Notes under the pieces: generated by a model
Databases searched by the model: none
Told to the model about the DNA's origin: nothing
What the model saw: the letters and a program-made list of their open reading frames with translations, nothing else
Program-made: the position numbers and the translations under genes
Shown here: positions 15,687 through 25,234 of the stretch, piece by piece
How the letters are laid out: each line of letters starts with the position of its first letter
Position numbering within the stretch: the first letter of the stretch is position 1
Assembly (NCBI RefSeq): GCF_003385495.1
Contig: NZ_QNUH01000014.1
Coordinates: 26,534-90,533, forward strand
DNA from: Chryseobacterium elymi
GTDB taxonomy: Bacteria; Bacteroidota; Bacteroidia; Flavobacteriales; Weeksellaceae
Length of the DNA: 64,000 bases
Direction: 5' to 3'

Positions 15687-18047
15687 ATGTTCAATTATAG
15701 ACTGAATAATTACTTTTTAGTTACGATGTTTCTATTGGCTTCTGTTTCTGTATTTTCCCAGAAAGTGAACAGAAAGCCGCAATCCGAAAAGTTTAGCATC
15801 CAGAGTAAAAAAGCCGGTGCGTTTATTGATGTAAATGTACCTACTTATGCACCTTCCGCATTCACTATAGATCAGCTTGTGAAAAATGTACTGATTTCCG
15901 GAGGGTCTGTCTGCGCGGCTCCCAATGTGAGCAATGTGACTATTTCTCCGAATCAGCCACCAACAGATACGGAAAGGGCATGGGGGTATTTTCATAAAGG
16001 AACCACTAATTTCCCTTTTACTGATGGAGTTGTGCTTGTTTCCGGTAAAGCAAGAAGAGCTGGAAATGGATTGGAACCATCAACATTAAGCGATATTGTT
16101 CCGGGAGCCGGGATGAATGACCCTGATCTGGTAGCCGCCATTAATCCACCGGATGATCTTAAAGATGTTGTATCCTTAGAATTTGATTTCGTTCCAAACA
16201 GTAATCAGGTGAAATTTAATTATTTATTTGCTTCAGAAGAATATACAAGCGGATTCCCATGTGGTGACTTTGCAGACGGCTTTGCGCTTCTTCTGAAAAA
16301 AGTAGGTGACCCAACTTATGAAAATTTAGCAGTGTTGCCTAACGGAGCAGGACCGGTAAGTGTTCTTAATATTGTGCCATTGGGAGTAGGATGTGATGGA
16401 GAGACCATTAATGAGCAATACTTCGGAGGCTTGAATACCCTGAATGTTGAAACAAATTTTATAGGAAGGACTATTCCTCTTACAGCGACGGCGACGGTTG
16501 TTCCGGGACAGACCTATCATTTTAAAATGGTGATGGCAGATGCGGTGGATAATAGTTATGATTCTGCCGTATTTCTACAGGGTGGATCATTTGACATCGG
16601 AATGACCATCGTGGATGGTAATGGAAATCCTTTGGGTGAAACCCTGAATATGTGTGATAATACACCACAGACTTTAAAAGCACAGGTAACAACTGTGCCG
16701 GGAATGACCTACAAATGGTATAAAAACGGCGTAGTGATTCCTAATGCAACCAGTGCTGTATATATAGCCACTTCACCCGGGGTATATGAAGTAAAAACTT
16801 TTGTTAACGGAACAGAATGTCAGAAAGCCAATATTACGATTATAGGGGGAACTTCGCCAACAGCTCAAAACGCAATACTTAAACTCTGTGCTACTCCTAC
16901 TCTGAGCACTTTTAATTTAGAAGACTCAAAACCTCAGATAAGCACAACACCGGGTGCCGTATTTCATTTTTATGCCAATCAGGCAGATGCGCAAGCTCAA
17001 AACAACAATTTTATCACGAATCTTACCAACTATAATGGTACCGACGGACAGATTATATATGTAGTCGTTTCCAACGGCGCTTTTTGCAGTAAAATTGTGA
17101 CCCTGACGTTAAGAAGAGAAGAAACACCCGTTGCCCAGATTACCGCTCCAAGAATGAGAATCTGCGAAGGGGAATCTATGATATTAACAGCTGCAGGCGG
17201 TGTAACCTATCAATGGGGAGATACTTCTTCTACCGGAGGAGTAAGAACCGTAAGCCCATCCCAGACAACAACCTATACAGTATATGCTATTGGTGCACAG
17301 GGCTGTAAATCTCTACAACCTGCATCCATTACCATTGATGTAGTGCCGGCTATCGTATCTACACTGAAAGGAGGACAAATCTGCGAAGGAGATATGATTC
17401 TTTTAGATGCCGGATCCGGACCGGGTTATACCTATGAATGGAATACGGGAGAAACTACTCAGGGCATTACTGTATCCACTCCGGGTGAATATACCGTAAT
17501 GATCAGTAATGGAGTATGTTTAAAAGAATTTAAAACCCAGGTAATACGAGCGGCAGTCCCCGAAATCATAAAAGTTGATTATAACGATAGCGGAACAATG
17601 GTTCTTACAGCAAGTAACCCTAGTAATGGGGTCTTGGAATATTCTGTAGACAACGGCTTTACTTGGCAGGCGTCCAATGTATTTTCCAATGTTCCTAAAA
17701 ATACCGTAATATCTATCCGTGTCAAAGTGAAGAATACCAGCTGTGTGGGATTCCTGGAATACTTTACATTTGTCATGAAAAATGTGATCACACCAAACGG
17801 AGACAACGTAAACGACATCATTGATTTTAGCGGGGTAAGCAGTTACAAAGACTTTCAAGGTTTTGTTTTTGACCGCTACGGAAGAGAAGTGTTCAAAGCC
17901 GGAAAAACCAGGCCATATTGGGATGGTTACTTCCAGGGAAAACGCCTCCCTACGGCATCTTACTGGTATCAGGTAACCTATCAGGATCCTGCCAGTAAAC
18001 AGACGACAGTGAAAACAGGATGGATTCTTCTTAAAAACTTAGAATAA
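15687..18047 (+). CDS. Choice-of-anchor L secreted protein with T9SS type B sorting domain, paralogue 1
   Basis: A 786-residue secreted protein. A signal peptide (residues 1-25, ending SVFSQ) and a short linker lead into a choice-of-anchor L domain (about 50-310; QLVKNVLISGG, FDFVPNSNQVKFNYLFASEEY, AVLPNGAGPVSVLNI, DSAVFLQGGSFDIG). Two to four Ig/SprB-like beta domains follow (for example CEGESMILTAAGGVTYQW and TYEWNTGETTQG). The gliding-motility-associated C-terminal/type B T9SS domain spans 699-786 (NVITPNGDNVNDIIDF, FDRYGREVFKAGK, GWILLKNL). Type B passengers usually end on the cell surface or in polysaccharide. The exact role is unknown; adhesin or surface-layer structure is the likely class. 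First of three tandem paralogues with separate promoters and terminators. Confidence 0.9.
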   Translation: MFNYRLNNYFLVTMFLLASVSVFSQKVNRKPQSEKFSIQSKKAGAFIDVNVPTYAPSAFTIDQLVKNVLISGGSVCAAPNVSNVTISPNQPPTDTERAWGYFHKGTTNFPFTDGVVLVSGKARRAGNGLEPSTLSDIVPGAGMNDPDLVAAINPPDDLKDVVSLEFDFVPNSNQVKFNYLFASEEYTSGFPCGDFADGFALLLKKVGDPTYENLAVLPNGAGPVSVLNIVPLGVGCDGETINEQYFGGLNTLNVETNFIGRTIPLTATATVVPGQTYHFKMVMADAVDNSYDSAVFLQGGSFDIGMTIVDGNGNPLGETLNMCDNTPQTLKAQVTTVPGMTYKWYKNGVVIPNATSAVYIATSPGVYEVKTFVNGTECQKANITIIGGTSPTAQNAILKLCATPTLSTFNLEDSKPQISTTPGAVFHFYANQADAQAQNNNFITNLTNYNGTDGQIIYVVVSNGAFCSKIVTLTLRREETPVAQITAPRMRICEGESMILTAAGGVTYQWGDTSSTGGVRTVSPSQTTTYTVYAIGAQGCKSLQPASITIDVVPAIVSTLKGGQICEGDMILLDAGSGPGYTYEWNTGETTQGITVSTPGEYTVMISNGVCLKEFKTQVIRAAVPEIIKVDYNDSGTMVLTASNPSNGVLEYSVDNGFTWQASNVFSNVPKNTVISIRVKVKNTSCVGFLEYFTFVMKNVITPNGDNVNDIIDFSGVSSYKDFQGFVFDRYGREVFKAGKTRPYWDGYFQGKRLPTASYWYQVTYQDPASKQTTVKTGWILLKNLE

Positions 18048-18065
18048 TCTTTTATATAATTTATA

Positions 18066-18095
18066 GAAAGGCTGACAAAACTGTCAGCCTTTCTT
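18066..18095 (+). terminator. Terminator after paralogue 1
   Basis: GAAAGGCTGACA / TGTCAGCCTTTC, nearly perfect, with a short loop. Confidence 0.85.
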
Positions 18096-18194
18096 ATTAT
18101 TTTTAAACAAAGCAAATTTATATTGCAGAATAAATAAACTTGTATTAGTGATAATGTAAATTGTGTTAAATTAAGTTTCAATCAAAAAAAATAG

Positions 18195-18202
18195 TATTTT
18201 TG
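18195..18202 (+). promoter_or_regulatory. -7 box, second anchor-L gene
   Basis: TATTTTTG begins 24 bases before the ATG at 18219, as in the other two array members. Confidence 0.6.
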
Positions 18203-18218
18203 TTTAAAATACTATAAA

Positions 18219-21200
18219 ATGTTAAATAGGAGGATTGGAAATTTATTTTTGGCGTTATTTTTTGCATTCATCGGCAGTTTTGTTTTTGCTCAAAACACAG
18301 ACAGAGCATCGATACCTGCAAAAAAAGCTAATGCCACCTCTATGAAAGCAGGTGTTTTTATAGATGTAAATACACCCAATTATCCGGAGTCGAGTTTCAG
18401 TATTACACAGCTGGTAAAAGATGTATTGATTTCCGGAGGAGCCTGTTCCACGTCCAATGTAAGTAACGTCACTGTTTCTCCCAATTTATCAATTAATGAT
18501 GCTGGCCGAAGCTGGGGATTTTTTAATAAAGGAACCACCGCTTTTCCTTTTGCAAAAGGAATTGTTCTTTCAACCGGATACGCTGCAAAAGCAGGGAATA
18601 CTTATCAGGGGACTTTAAATGACGGTCTGAATACTTTTGGAGATACAGACTTGGCTACAGCTTTGGCTATTAATAATAATGAGCTGAGAGATGCTACCTA
18701 CATAGAATTTGATTTTGTACCGGCTTCTACAGAAATTACATTCAGATACCTGTTTGCATCCAAAGAATATGCTCCCGGGTTCCAGTTTGCATGTACCAAA
18801 TCAGACGGATTTGCTTTGCTGTTAAAAAAAGCGACTGATCCTACCTATACCAATCTCGCGGTACTTCCCGGTGGTGCAGGCCCTGTGAGTGTAACTAATA
18901 TCCACCCGGCAATTCCCAACGGATGTCCGGCTATTAATGCATCATATTTTGCAGGGATAAATAACCCGATTGTTGAAACTAATTTTGACGGACGTACCGT
19001 CCCTTTGACCGCAAAAGCGACTGTAATTCCAGGTCAGACCTATCACTTCAAAATGGTCCTGGCTGACTTTAGTGATAGAAATTACGACTCAGCAGTATTT
19101 CTGGAAGCTGGGTCATTTGATATCGGTGTGAAAATTCTTGATCCTGCGGGAGTGCAGCTTCCTGATACGATCTATATGTGCGATAATGCACCTCAGACAT
19201 TTACAGCCTCTGTTCAGGTTCCTAACGTTACTTATCAGTGGTTTTTAAATAATATTCCTATTCCCGGCCAAACCGGACCTAGTTATACTGCTACGCAGCC
19301 GGGAGTATACAGTGTTCAGGTATTTATCCAGGGAAACACATGCCCGGGAACAGGAACCATTACAGTAGTGGGAGGTACTTCCCCTACCGTACAGAATGCC
19401 ACCCTTACGGCCTGTTACGCTGCTGGGAATGCAACATTTAATTTACCTTCTGCAGAGGCGTCTATAAGTACAACGCCTGGTGCAACATTTACATATTACT
19501 TAAACCAGGCAGATGCACTTGCCGGAAATGCAAATACCATTCCCGGCCCCACAGCATACTCAAGTCCGGGGGGACAAACAATATATGTTCGTGTTAAGAA
19601 TGGCTTCTGTTTCAAAGTAGCTGAGTTGCAGCTGGTAAAAGCACCTCAGATGACTGCATCAATTTTGCCGCCTGCGGTATTAACCTGTGCCAGCTCGCAA
19701 ACCACCTTAGATGCTTCAGCTTCTGTTTATCCTGCGGGATCTACTTTTAACTGGACTACAACCGGGGGAAATATCGTTTCGGGAGGAAATACATTAACTC
19801 CGGTCATCAATGCTCCGGGAACTTATACTTTAACAATATCAAAAACGTATCAGCCGGGACCTGTTACCTGTACCGCTGTTGCCAATGTTACAGTTACAGG
19901 AGACAGTGCTCCACCTGTTACAGGACTTACAGCAAGCAAAATACAGATATGTAGTGGTGAATCGGTAACTTTAACAGCATCTGGAGGTGCCACCTATAAC
20001 TGGACGGGGCTTCCCGGGACAGGTAATACTCAGACAGTATCACCTACTACAACTACTACATATACAGTAACTGCTGTAGGAGCCAATGGATGTGTGTCTC
20101 AGAATCCCGCAACAATTACTATTGAAGTTTCGCAGCCCATCACTGTACAGGATGCTATATTGCATAAATGTTATGCTCCGGGGCTTACTTATGACCTGAC
20201 AACCGCCCAGAGCCAGATCACTTCTGCAGGAGCAGGTGTTACTTTTACCTATTATATCAATCAGGCGGATGCTCTTGCAGGAAATGCTAACTTTATTGCA
20301 ACGCCCACAGCTTATTCGCCACCAGGAAATCAAACTATATATGTATTGGTGAAAAACGGAGGATGTCATTACGTGGTTTCCCTTCAGTTACTAAGAACAG
20401 CTGAAACAACACTTACGATAGCAGCACCGCAGGAAATAACCTGTACTACGCCTCAGACTACATTAAATGCTTCCGCATCTGTAGTGCCTGCAGGATCTAC
20501 TATTACATGGACAGCAGCGGGAGGTGGAAATATAGTATCAGGCGCTAATACGCTTAGTCCTGTAGTTAATGCAGGAGGAACTTATACACTTACAGTTACC
20601 AATGTATCCCAACCGGGAAATTTAAGCTGTACTTATACAGCAACAGTTACTGTAACACAAAATACAACTTTGCCAACCGCTACTCTTGTTTCCTCCCAAC
20701 CTAGAATATGTGTCGGAGAGTCAGTAACATTGACTGCTTCAGGAGGTGTAACTTATAACTGGACAGGACTTCCCGGAAACGGAAATACCCAGGTGGTTTC
20801 TCCGGTTGTTACTACGGTATATGAAGTATTTGCAGTAGCAGCTAACGGATGTGTTTCCGCAACTCCGGCAACAGTTACTGTAATAGTGGGACCACCAACA
20901 GCAGGTATATCTGCATCCAAATCAAAAATATGTGTCGGAGAATCCGTTACCCTTACGGCTACCGGAGGAATTACCTATAACTGGGTAGGACTTCCCGGAA
21001 ACGGAAATACTCAGGTAGTTTCGCCAACAGTTACTACGGAATACTCAGTGTATGCATTAGGAGGTAATGGCTGTAGCTCTGTACTGCCTGCAAAAGTAAT
21101 CATTGAAGTGGTGCCGGCTATTGTATCTACATTAGAGGATGTATATGTATGTGCCGGAGACACAGGGGTCCTGGATGCCGGTGCTGGTACTAACTATACT

Positions 21201-21812
21201 TATTTATGGAGTACAGGCGCAACGACCCAGACTATATCTACCAATGTTCCCGGAACCTATACCGTTACCATCAGTAATGGTGTATGTTCTAAAACTTTCA
21301 CTGGAAAATTATTAAATCCAGATCTTCCTCAGTTCACGAATATAGTATATGCTAATCATGTGCTTACCCTTACAGCAAGCAATCCTACAGGGGGTGAATT
21401 GGAATATTCAATAGATGGAGGTGTGGTATGGCAGTCGTCCAATATATTTTATAATGTTTTAAATAATACAAATTACCATGTGATGGTAAGAGTAAAAGAT
21501 GCAAATTGTAGTACCTCATTGGATTACTTCACATTTGTAATCAGTAATGCCATAACTCCCAATATGGATGGTGTAAATGACACAATAGATTTTTCAGGGC
21601 TCAGGGGATACAATAATTTTGCGGCATCCGTTTTTGACCGGTATGGTGCAGAACTTTTCCGGGCAACCAAAACCGATGCTGTCTGGACAGGTTCTTCAAA
21701 AGGAATGAACCTCCCTACAGGCACTTATTGGTATAAGGTACAATGGGAAAACCCGGCCAGCAAAAAGCTGGAGCAGCGGTCAGGCTGGATATTGCTAAAA
21801 AATAGAAACTAA
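18219..21812 (+). CDS. Choice-of-anchor L secreted protein with T9SS type B sorting domain, paralogue 2 (expanded)
   Basis: A 1197-residue member of the array. A signal peptide (about 1-25, ending FVFAQ) is followed by a choice-of-anchor L domain (about 55-310; QLVKDVLISGGAC, FRYLFASKEYAPGF, AVLPGGAGPVSVTNI, DSAVFLEAGSFDIG). A duplicated module of about 250 residues follows (about 388-638 and 639-890). Each copy holds a TYYxNQADALAGNAN domain, a SASVxPAGST domain and a CxGESVTLTASGG Ig-like domain. A further Ig-like domain (about 891-966) and a DAGAGTNYTYLWSTGATTQT domain come next. The type B T9SS domain spans 1110-1197. The extra length relative to its neighbours is explained by the module duplication. 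The Ig domains are rich in T, S, G and N, typical of surface adhesins. Confidence 0.9.
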   Translation: MLNRRIGNLFLALFFAFIGSFVFAQNTDRASIPAKKANATSMKAGVFIDVNTPNYPESSFSITQLVKDVLISGGACSTSNVSNVTVSPNLSINDAGRSWGFFNKGTTAFPFAKGIVLSTGYAAKAGNTYQGTLNDGLNTFGDTDLATALAINNNELRDATYIEFDFVPASTEITFRYLFASKEYAPGFQFACTKSDGFALLLKKATDPTYTNLAVLPGGAGPVSVTNIHPAIPNGCPAINASYFAGINNPIVETNFDGRTVPLTAKATVIPGQTYHFKMVLADFSDRNYDSAVFLEAGSFDIGVKILDPAGVQLPDTIYMCDNAPQTFTASVQVPNVTYQWFLNNIPIPGQTGPSYTATQPGVYSVQVFIQGNTCPGTGTITVVGGTSPTVQNATLTACYAAGNATFNLPSAEASISTTPGATFTYYLNQADALAGNANTIPGPTAYSSPGGQTIYVRVKNGFCFKVAELQLVKAPQMTASILPPAVLTCASSQTTLDASASVYPAGSTFNWTTTGGNIVSGGNTLTPVINAPGTYTLTISKTYQPGPVTCTAVANVTVTGDSAPPVTGLTASKIQICSGESVTLTASGGATYNWTGLPGTGNTQTVSPTTTTTYTVTAVGANGCVSQNPATITIEVSQPITVQDAILHKCYAPGLTYDLTTAQSQITSAGAGVTFTYYINQADALAGNANFIATPTAYSPPGNQTIYVLVKNGGCHYVVSLQLLRTAETTLTIAAPQEITCTTPQTTLNASASVVPAGSTITWTAAGGGNIVSGANTLSPVVNAGGTYTLTVTNVSQPGNLSCTYTATVTVTQNTTLPTATLVSSQPRICVGESVTLTASGGVTYNWTGLPGNGNTQVVSPVVTTVYEVFAVAANGCVSATPATVTVIVGPPTAGISASKSKICVGESVTLTATGGITYNWVGLPGNGNTQVVSPTVTTEYSVYALGGNGCSSVLPAKVIIEVVPAIVSTLEDVYVCAGDTGVLDAGAGTNYTYLWSTGATTQTISTNVPGTYTVTISNGVCSKTFTGKLLNPDLPQFTNIVYANHVLTLTASNPTGGELEYSIDGGVVWQSSNIFYNVLNNTNYHVMVRVKDANCSTSLDYFTFVISNAITPNMDGVNDTIDFSGLRGYNNFAASVFDRYGAELFRATKTDAVWTGSSKGMNLPTGTYWYKVQWENPASKKLEQRSGWILLKNRN
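19381..20890 (+). repeat. Tandem duplication of a ~750-base module inside paralogue 2
   Basis: The protein from about SPTVQNATLTACYA (19381) and from about QPITVQDAILHKCYA (20133) repeats the same order of domains: NQADALAGNAN, then QTTLxASASV, then GESVTLTASGG, then YNWTGLPGxGNTQ. The copies are diverged, not recent. Confidence 0.8.
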
Positions 21813-21817
21813 TAGAT

Positions 21818-21852
21818 AAACCTTCCATATTTGGGAGGTTTGTTTTTTTTAT
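21818..21852 (+). terminator. Terminator after paralogue 2
   Basis: AAACCTTCC / GGGAGGTTT (one G-T pair) followed by a long T run. Confidence 0.8.
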
Positions 21853-21896
21853 ATTAAAAATTTTATAAAAAATATAGGATATATTTAGAAATAAAT

Positions 21897-21904
21897 TAAA
21901 TTTG
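21897..21904 (+). promoter_or_regulatory. -7 box, third anchor-L gene
   Basis: TAAATTTG begins 24 bases before the ATG at 21921, the same spacing as in paralogues 1 and 2. Confidence 0.65.
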
Positions 21905-21920
21905 TTGAAACAAAAGTATT

Positions 21921-24299
21921 ATGCGAAGAAATCTACTATTCCTTTTATTTTTCTTAGTCGTTTCGACATTTTTATTTTCACAAACAGCCGGACCCCGAAA
22001 ACCTCCTAAAGATAAGCCTGGCGGATCAGTTACTCAAAAAGCAGGTAGTTTTATTGATGTAAATACTCCCGGATATGCAGAATCCAGCTATTCCATTACA
22101 CAGCTGGTAAAAGATGTCCTGATCTCTTCAGGCACAAACACTTGTGTAACGCCTACTGTATCCAATGTGAAAATTACACCTAACCATGCCGTGACAGATG
22201 CTGACAGATCCTGGGGATATTTCCACAAAGGAACTACCAATTTTCCGTTCAAGGATGGAATTGTACTTTCTACAGGAAAAGCAAGACGGGCAGGAAATGG
22301 ACCTGAAGGAAACCTGAGTGATAATAATGGTGGTGGTACAGATTCAGACCTTGCGCAGGCTATTGGATCTACCGGAACGCTTACCGATGCTGTTCTTTTG
22401 GAATTTGACTTTGTCCCTACAACATCACAGATTAAATTTAATTATATTTTGGCTTCGGAGGAGTACTCCGGCTCATTCCCATGTCAGTATGCAGATGCTT
22501 TTGCCATTTTGCTTAGACCGACATCAGGAGGACCTTATCAGAATATGGCGGTACTTCCGGGCGGTGCCGGTCCTGTAAGTATTACTAATATCCACCCGTT
22601 GATTCCTGGCGGCGGCGGTTGTGCTGCAGTTAATGAACAGTATTTTGGAGGATATAATACAGGCAATATTGAAACAAATTTTGAAGGAAGAACAATTCCT
22701 CTTACTGCAACCGCGACTGTAGTGGCAGGGCAGGAATATCACTTTAAAATGGTTGTTGCCGATTATGCACCGGGAAGCTTTGAAGATCATGGCTGGGATT
22801 CTGCTGTATTTTTGGAAGGAGGATCATTTAATATCGGTGTAGAACTTCTTGATCCCAACGGTGCTACATTACCTTCAGAGATCAATGTCTGCGATAATGA
22901 GCCGCAGGTGATCACCGCGTCAGTAAGTGATCCTAACTTGTTATACCAATGGTATTTAAACGGAGCTCCGGTAACTGGTGCCACTACCAATACAATTACT
23001 GCTGTACAGCCCGGACTGTACACCATTGAAGTAAGTGTTCCCGGAAATCCTTGTCCGGGTAAAGCAACCATAGAAATTCACGGGGGAACTACTCCGCAGG
23101 CACAGGATGCTACGCTTTTACTGTGTTCTACGCCTGATATTACCACGTTTGACCTGACGAATGCTATGCCGTCAATAAGCCCAACACCGGGAGCTGTGTT
23201 CAGATTCTATGTAAATCAGGCTGATGCTGTGGCTCAGAACGATAATTATATTCAGAATATTTTAAATTATAACGGTACAGATGGGCAGATTCTTTATGTT
23301 GTAGTTTCAAACGGAGGTTTCTGCAGCAAGCTTATAGAATTAAAATTACTCAAAGAAACTACTCCGGTAGCAGGTGTAAAATCTTCCAGAATAAAAGTAT
23401 GTCCCGGAGAAACGGTTACATTAACCGCTGAAGGTGGTGTAACATACCAATGGGTTAATTTCCCCGGTACTGGGAATACACAAACCGTAACCCTGCACCA
23501 GACTACTACATTCACTGTTTATGCAGTAGGAACAAAAGGTTGTCGTTCAGTAAATCCTGCCACTATAAAAGTCGAGGTTACTCCGGAGATTACTTCACCT
23601 TTAAAAGATGTTGAAATGTGTCTTGGTGACCGTATTACTTTAGATGCAGGTGCAGGACCTAATTATAAATACTTATGGAGTACGGGAGCTACAACACAAA
23701 CCATTACTGCGGATAGCTGGGGTATTTATACGGTGGAAGTGGATAATGGATTCTGTAAAAAGATTTTCACGGCTAAGGTAGGAGGGGCAGCTACTCCTTA
23801 TGTAACAGCAGTGAGCTATGAAAGTGCTAAAAAAACAGTGACGATTATTGCCGAAAATCCTATGATGAACAATACTCCAAGTACTTTAGAATACTCTATT
23901 GATAATGGAATTACATGGCAGGCGTCTAATGTTTTCACAGGCCTTTTAGACAATACGAATTATACCGTATTGGTGAGAAGGGTGGGAACCCATTGTGTGG
24001 GAACCTTTGATTTCTATACCCTGCAGATCAATAATATCATTACGCCTAATGATGATGGAGTAAATGATGTTCTGGACCTTACAGCATTGGTTGGATTCAA
24101 AAATTTCACAGGATCTGTTTTTGACAGATATGGAGTGGAAATGTTCAGATTCTCTAAAGAAAAGCCTGTATGGGATGGAACAGTGGGTGGAAAAAAACTT
24201 TCTACAGCAACTTACTGGTATAAGTTTAATTTCGAATATCCTAAGTCAAAAGTTCAGATGAACTGGTCCGGATGGATCATGCTCAAGAATCGCGAGTAA
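21921..24299 (+). CDS. Choice-of-anchor L secreted protein with T9SS type B sorting domain, paralogue 3
   Basis: A 792-residue protein with the same plan as paralogue 1. A signal peptide (about 1-23, ending FLFSQ) and a K/P-rich linker lead into an anchor-L domain (about 45-315; QLVKDVLISSGTNTC, FNYILASEEYSGSF, AVLPGGAGPVSITNI, DSAVFLEGGSFNIG). Beta domains follow (LLYQWYLNGAPV; FRFYVNQADAVAQN; CPGETVTLTAEGGVTYQW; DAGAGPNYKYLWSTGATTQT), and a type B T9SS domain spans 704-792 (NIITPNDDGVNDVLDL, FDRYGVEMFRFSK, GWIMLKNRE). It keeps the conserved cysteines of paralogue 1. The differing middle domains suggest different binding partners on a common export scaffold; that is inference. Confidence 0.9.
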   Translation: MRRNLLFLLFFLVVSTFLFSQTAGPRKPPKDKPGGSVTQKAGSFIDVNTPGYAESSYSITQLVKDVLISSGTNTCVTPTVSNVKITPNHAVTDADRSWGYFHKGTTNFPFKDGIVLSTGKARRAGNGPEGNLSDNNGGGTDSDLAQAIGSTGTLTDAVLLEFDFVPTTSQIKFNYILASEEYSGSFPCQYADAFAILLRPTSGGPYQNMAVLPGGAGPVSITNIHPLIPGGGGCAAVNEQYFGGYNTGNIETNFEGRTIPLTATATVVAGQEYHFKMVVADYAPGSFEDHGWDSAVFLEGGSFNIGVELLDPNGATLPSEINVCDNEPQVITASVSDPNLLYQWYLNGAPVTGATTNTITAVQPGLYTIEVSVPGNPCPGKATIEIHGGTTPQAQDATLLLCSTPDITTFDLTNAMPSISPTPGAVFRFYVNQADAVAQNDNYIQNILNYNGTDGQILYVVVSNGGFCSKLIELKLLKETTPVAGVKSSRIKVCPGETVTLTAEGGVTYQWVNFPGTGNTQTVTLHQTTTFTVYAVGTKGCRSVNPATIKVEVTPEITSPLKDVEMCLGDRITLDAGAGPNYKYLWSTGATTQTITADSWGIYTVEVDNGFCKKIFTAKVGGAATPYVTAVSYESAKKTVTIIAENPMMNNTPSTLEYSIDNGITWQASNVFTGLLDNTNYTVLVRRVGTHCVGTFDFYTLQINNIITPNDDGVNDVLDLTALVGFKNFTGSVFDRYGVEMFRFSKEKPVWDGTVGGKKLSTATYWYKFNFEYPKSKVQMNWSGWIMLKNRE

Positions 24300-24317
24300 G
24301 ATATAGAATTGTGTATA

Positions 24318-24358
24318 AAAAAGCCTTTCAACTTCACTTGAAAGGCTTTTTATTTTTT
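24318..24358. terminator. Bidirectional terminator between paralogue 3 and rsmA
   Basis: AAGCCTTTCAA / TTGAAAGGCTT with a 6-base loop and A/T runs on both sides, between converging genes. Confidence 0.85.
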
Positions 24359-24372
24359 TCAAACAGAACTAT

Positions 24373-25143
24373 TTATTGATTTTGCTTCCAGAGATTGGCG
24401 AAGCCTATAAAATCCAGGACGCTAAGTTCTTCTGCTCTCTTGTCTAAGAAGTCGTGGGTCTTTAAAGCTTCAGGAATATTCAATATTTTCAATGAATTTG
24501 AAAGTTTTTTTCTTCTCTGGTTAAACCCTGCTTTTACGATCTGCTTAAAAAGAACTTCATTTCCGGCCAGGCCTTCTTTTGGGTTCCTTGTCAGCCGGAT
24601 AACTCCTGATTTTACTTTCGGGGGCGGATTAAATACATTCTCATGAACAGTGAACAAATACGATACATCATAATATGCCTGGATCAGGACAGAGAGAATA
24701 CCGTAATCTTTAGTTCTGGGTACCGCAGCTGTTCTTTCTGCAACTTCTTTCTGGAACATTCCTACCATTTCAGGGATCTGCTGATAATAATCAACGATTT
24801 TAAAAAGAATCTGTGAAGAAATATTATAAGGGAAATTACCAATAATGGCAAGCTGCTCTTCATTAATAAACTGAAAGTCCTGTTTCAGAAAATCTCCTAC
24901 AAAAGTATTTTCTGTGATCTTTGAATAATTCTTTTTTAGGTATTCAATAGATTCGGTATCTATCTCTGCCAGATAGATGGTCTGTTCTTTTTCAAACAGA
25001 TATTTGGTAAGGACGCCCATTCCCGGACCTACTTCCATGACATTTTTATAGTCTTCAAAACTAAGACCTTCCACGATTTTTCTCGCGATATTTTCATCTG
25101 TCAGAAAGTGCTGTCCAAGATGTTTTTTTGCTTTTACACTCAA
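24373..25143 (-). CDS. rsmA: 16S rRNA (adenine1518-N6/adenine1519-N6)-dimethyltransferase
   Basis: A 256-residue SAM-dependent methyltransferase (KsgA) that dimethylates two adjacent adenosines in helix 45 during 30S assembly. Motifs: N-terminal KKHLGQHFLTDENIARKIV, SAM-binding EVGPGMGVLTKYLFE, acidic YLAEIDTES, catalytic NFPYNISSQILF, and C-terminal FNQRRKKLSNSLK. Length is standard. Transcribed away from ftsX; the 91-base spacer holds both promoters. Confidence 0.96.
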   Translation of the reverse strand: MSVKAKKHLGQHFLTDENIARKIVEGLSFEDYKNVMEVGPGMGVLTKYLFEKEQTIYLAEIDTESIEYLKKNYSKITENTFVGDFLKQDFQFINEEQLAIIGNFPYNISSQILFKIVDYYQQIPEMVGMFQKEVAERTAAVPRTKDYGILSVLIQAYYDVSYLFTVHENVFNPPPKVKSGVIRLTRNPKEGLAGNEVLFKQIVKAGFNQRRKKLSNSLKILNIPEALKTHDFLDKRAEELSVLDFIGFANLWKQNQ

Positions 25144-25234
25144 AGTTTTTTATGATTTTATTAACAATGATTTTCTTTATTTCGTCCCAAATTTCGGAAG
25201 ATTTTTTCTAATTTAGCCAAAAATTTTAATATTA

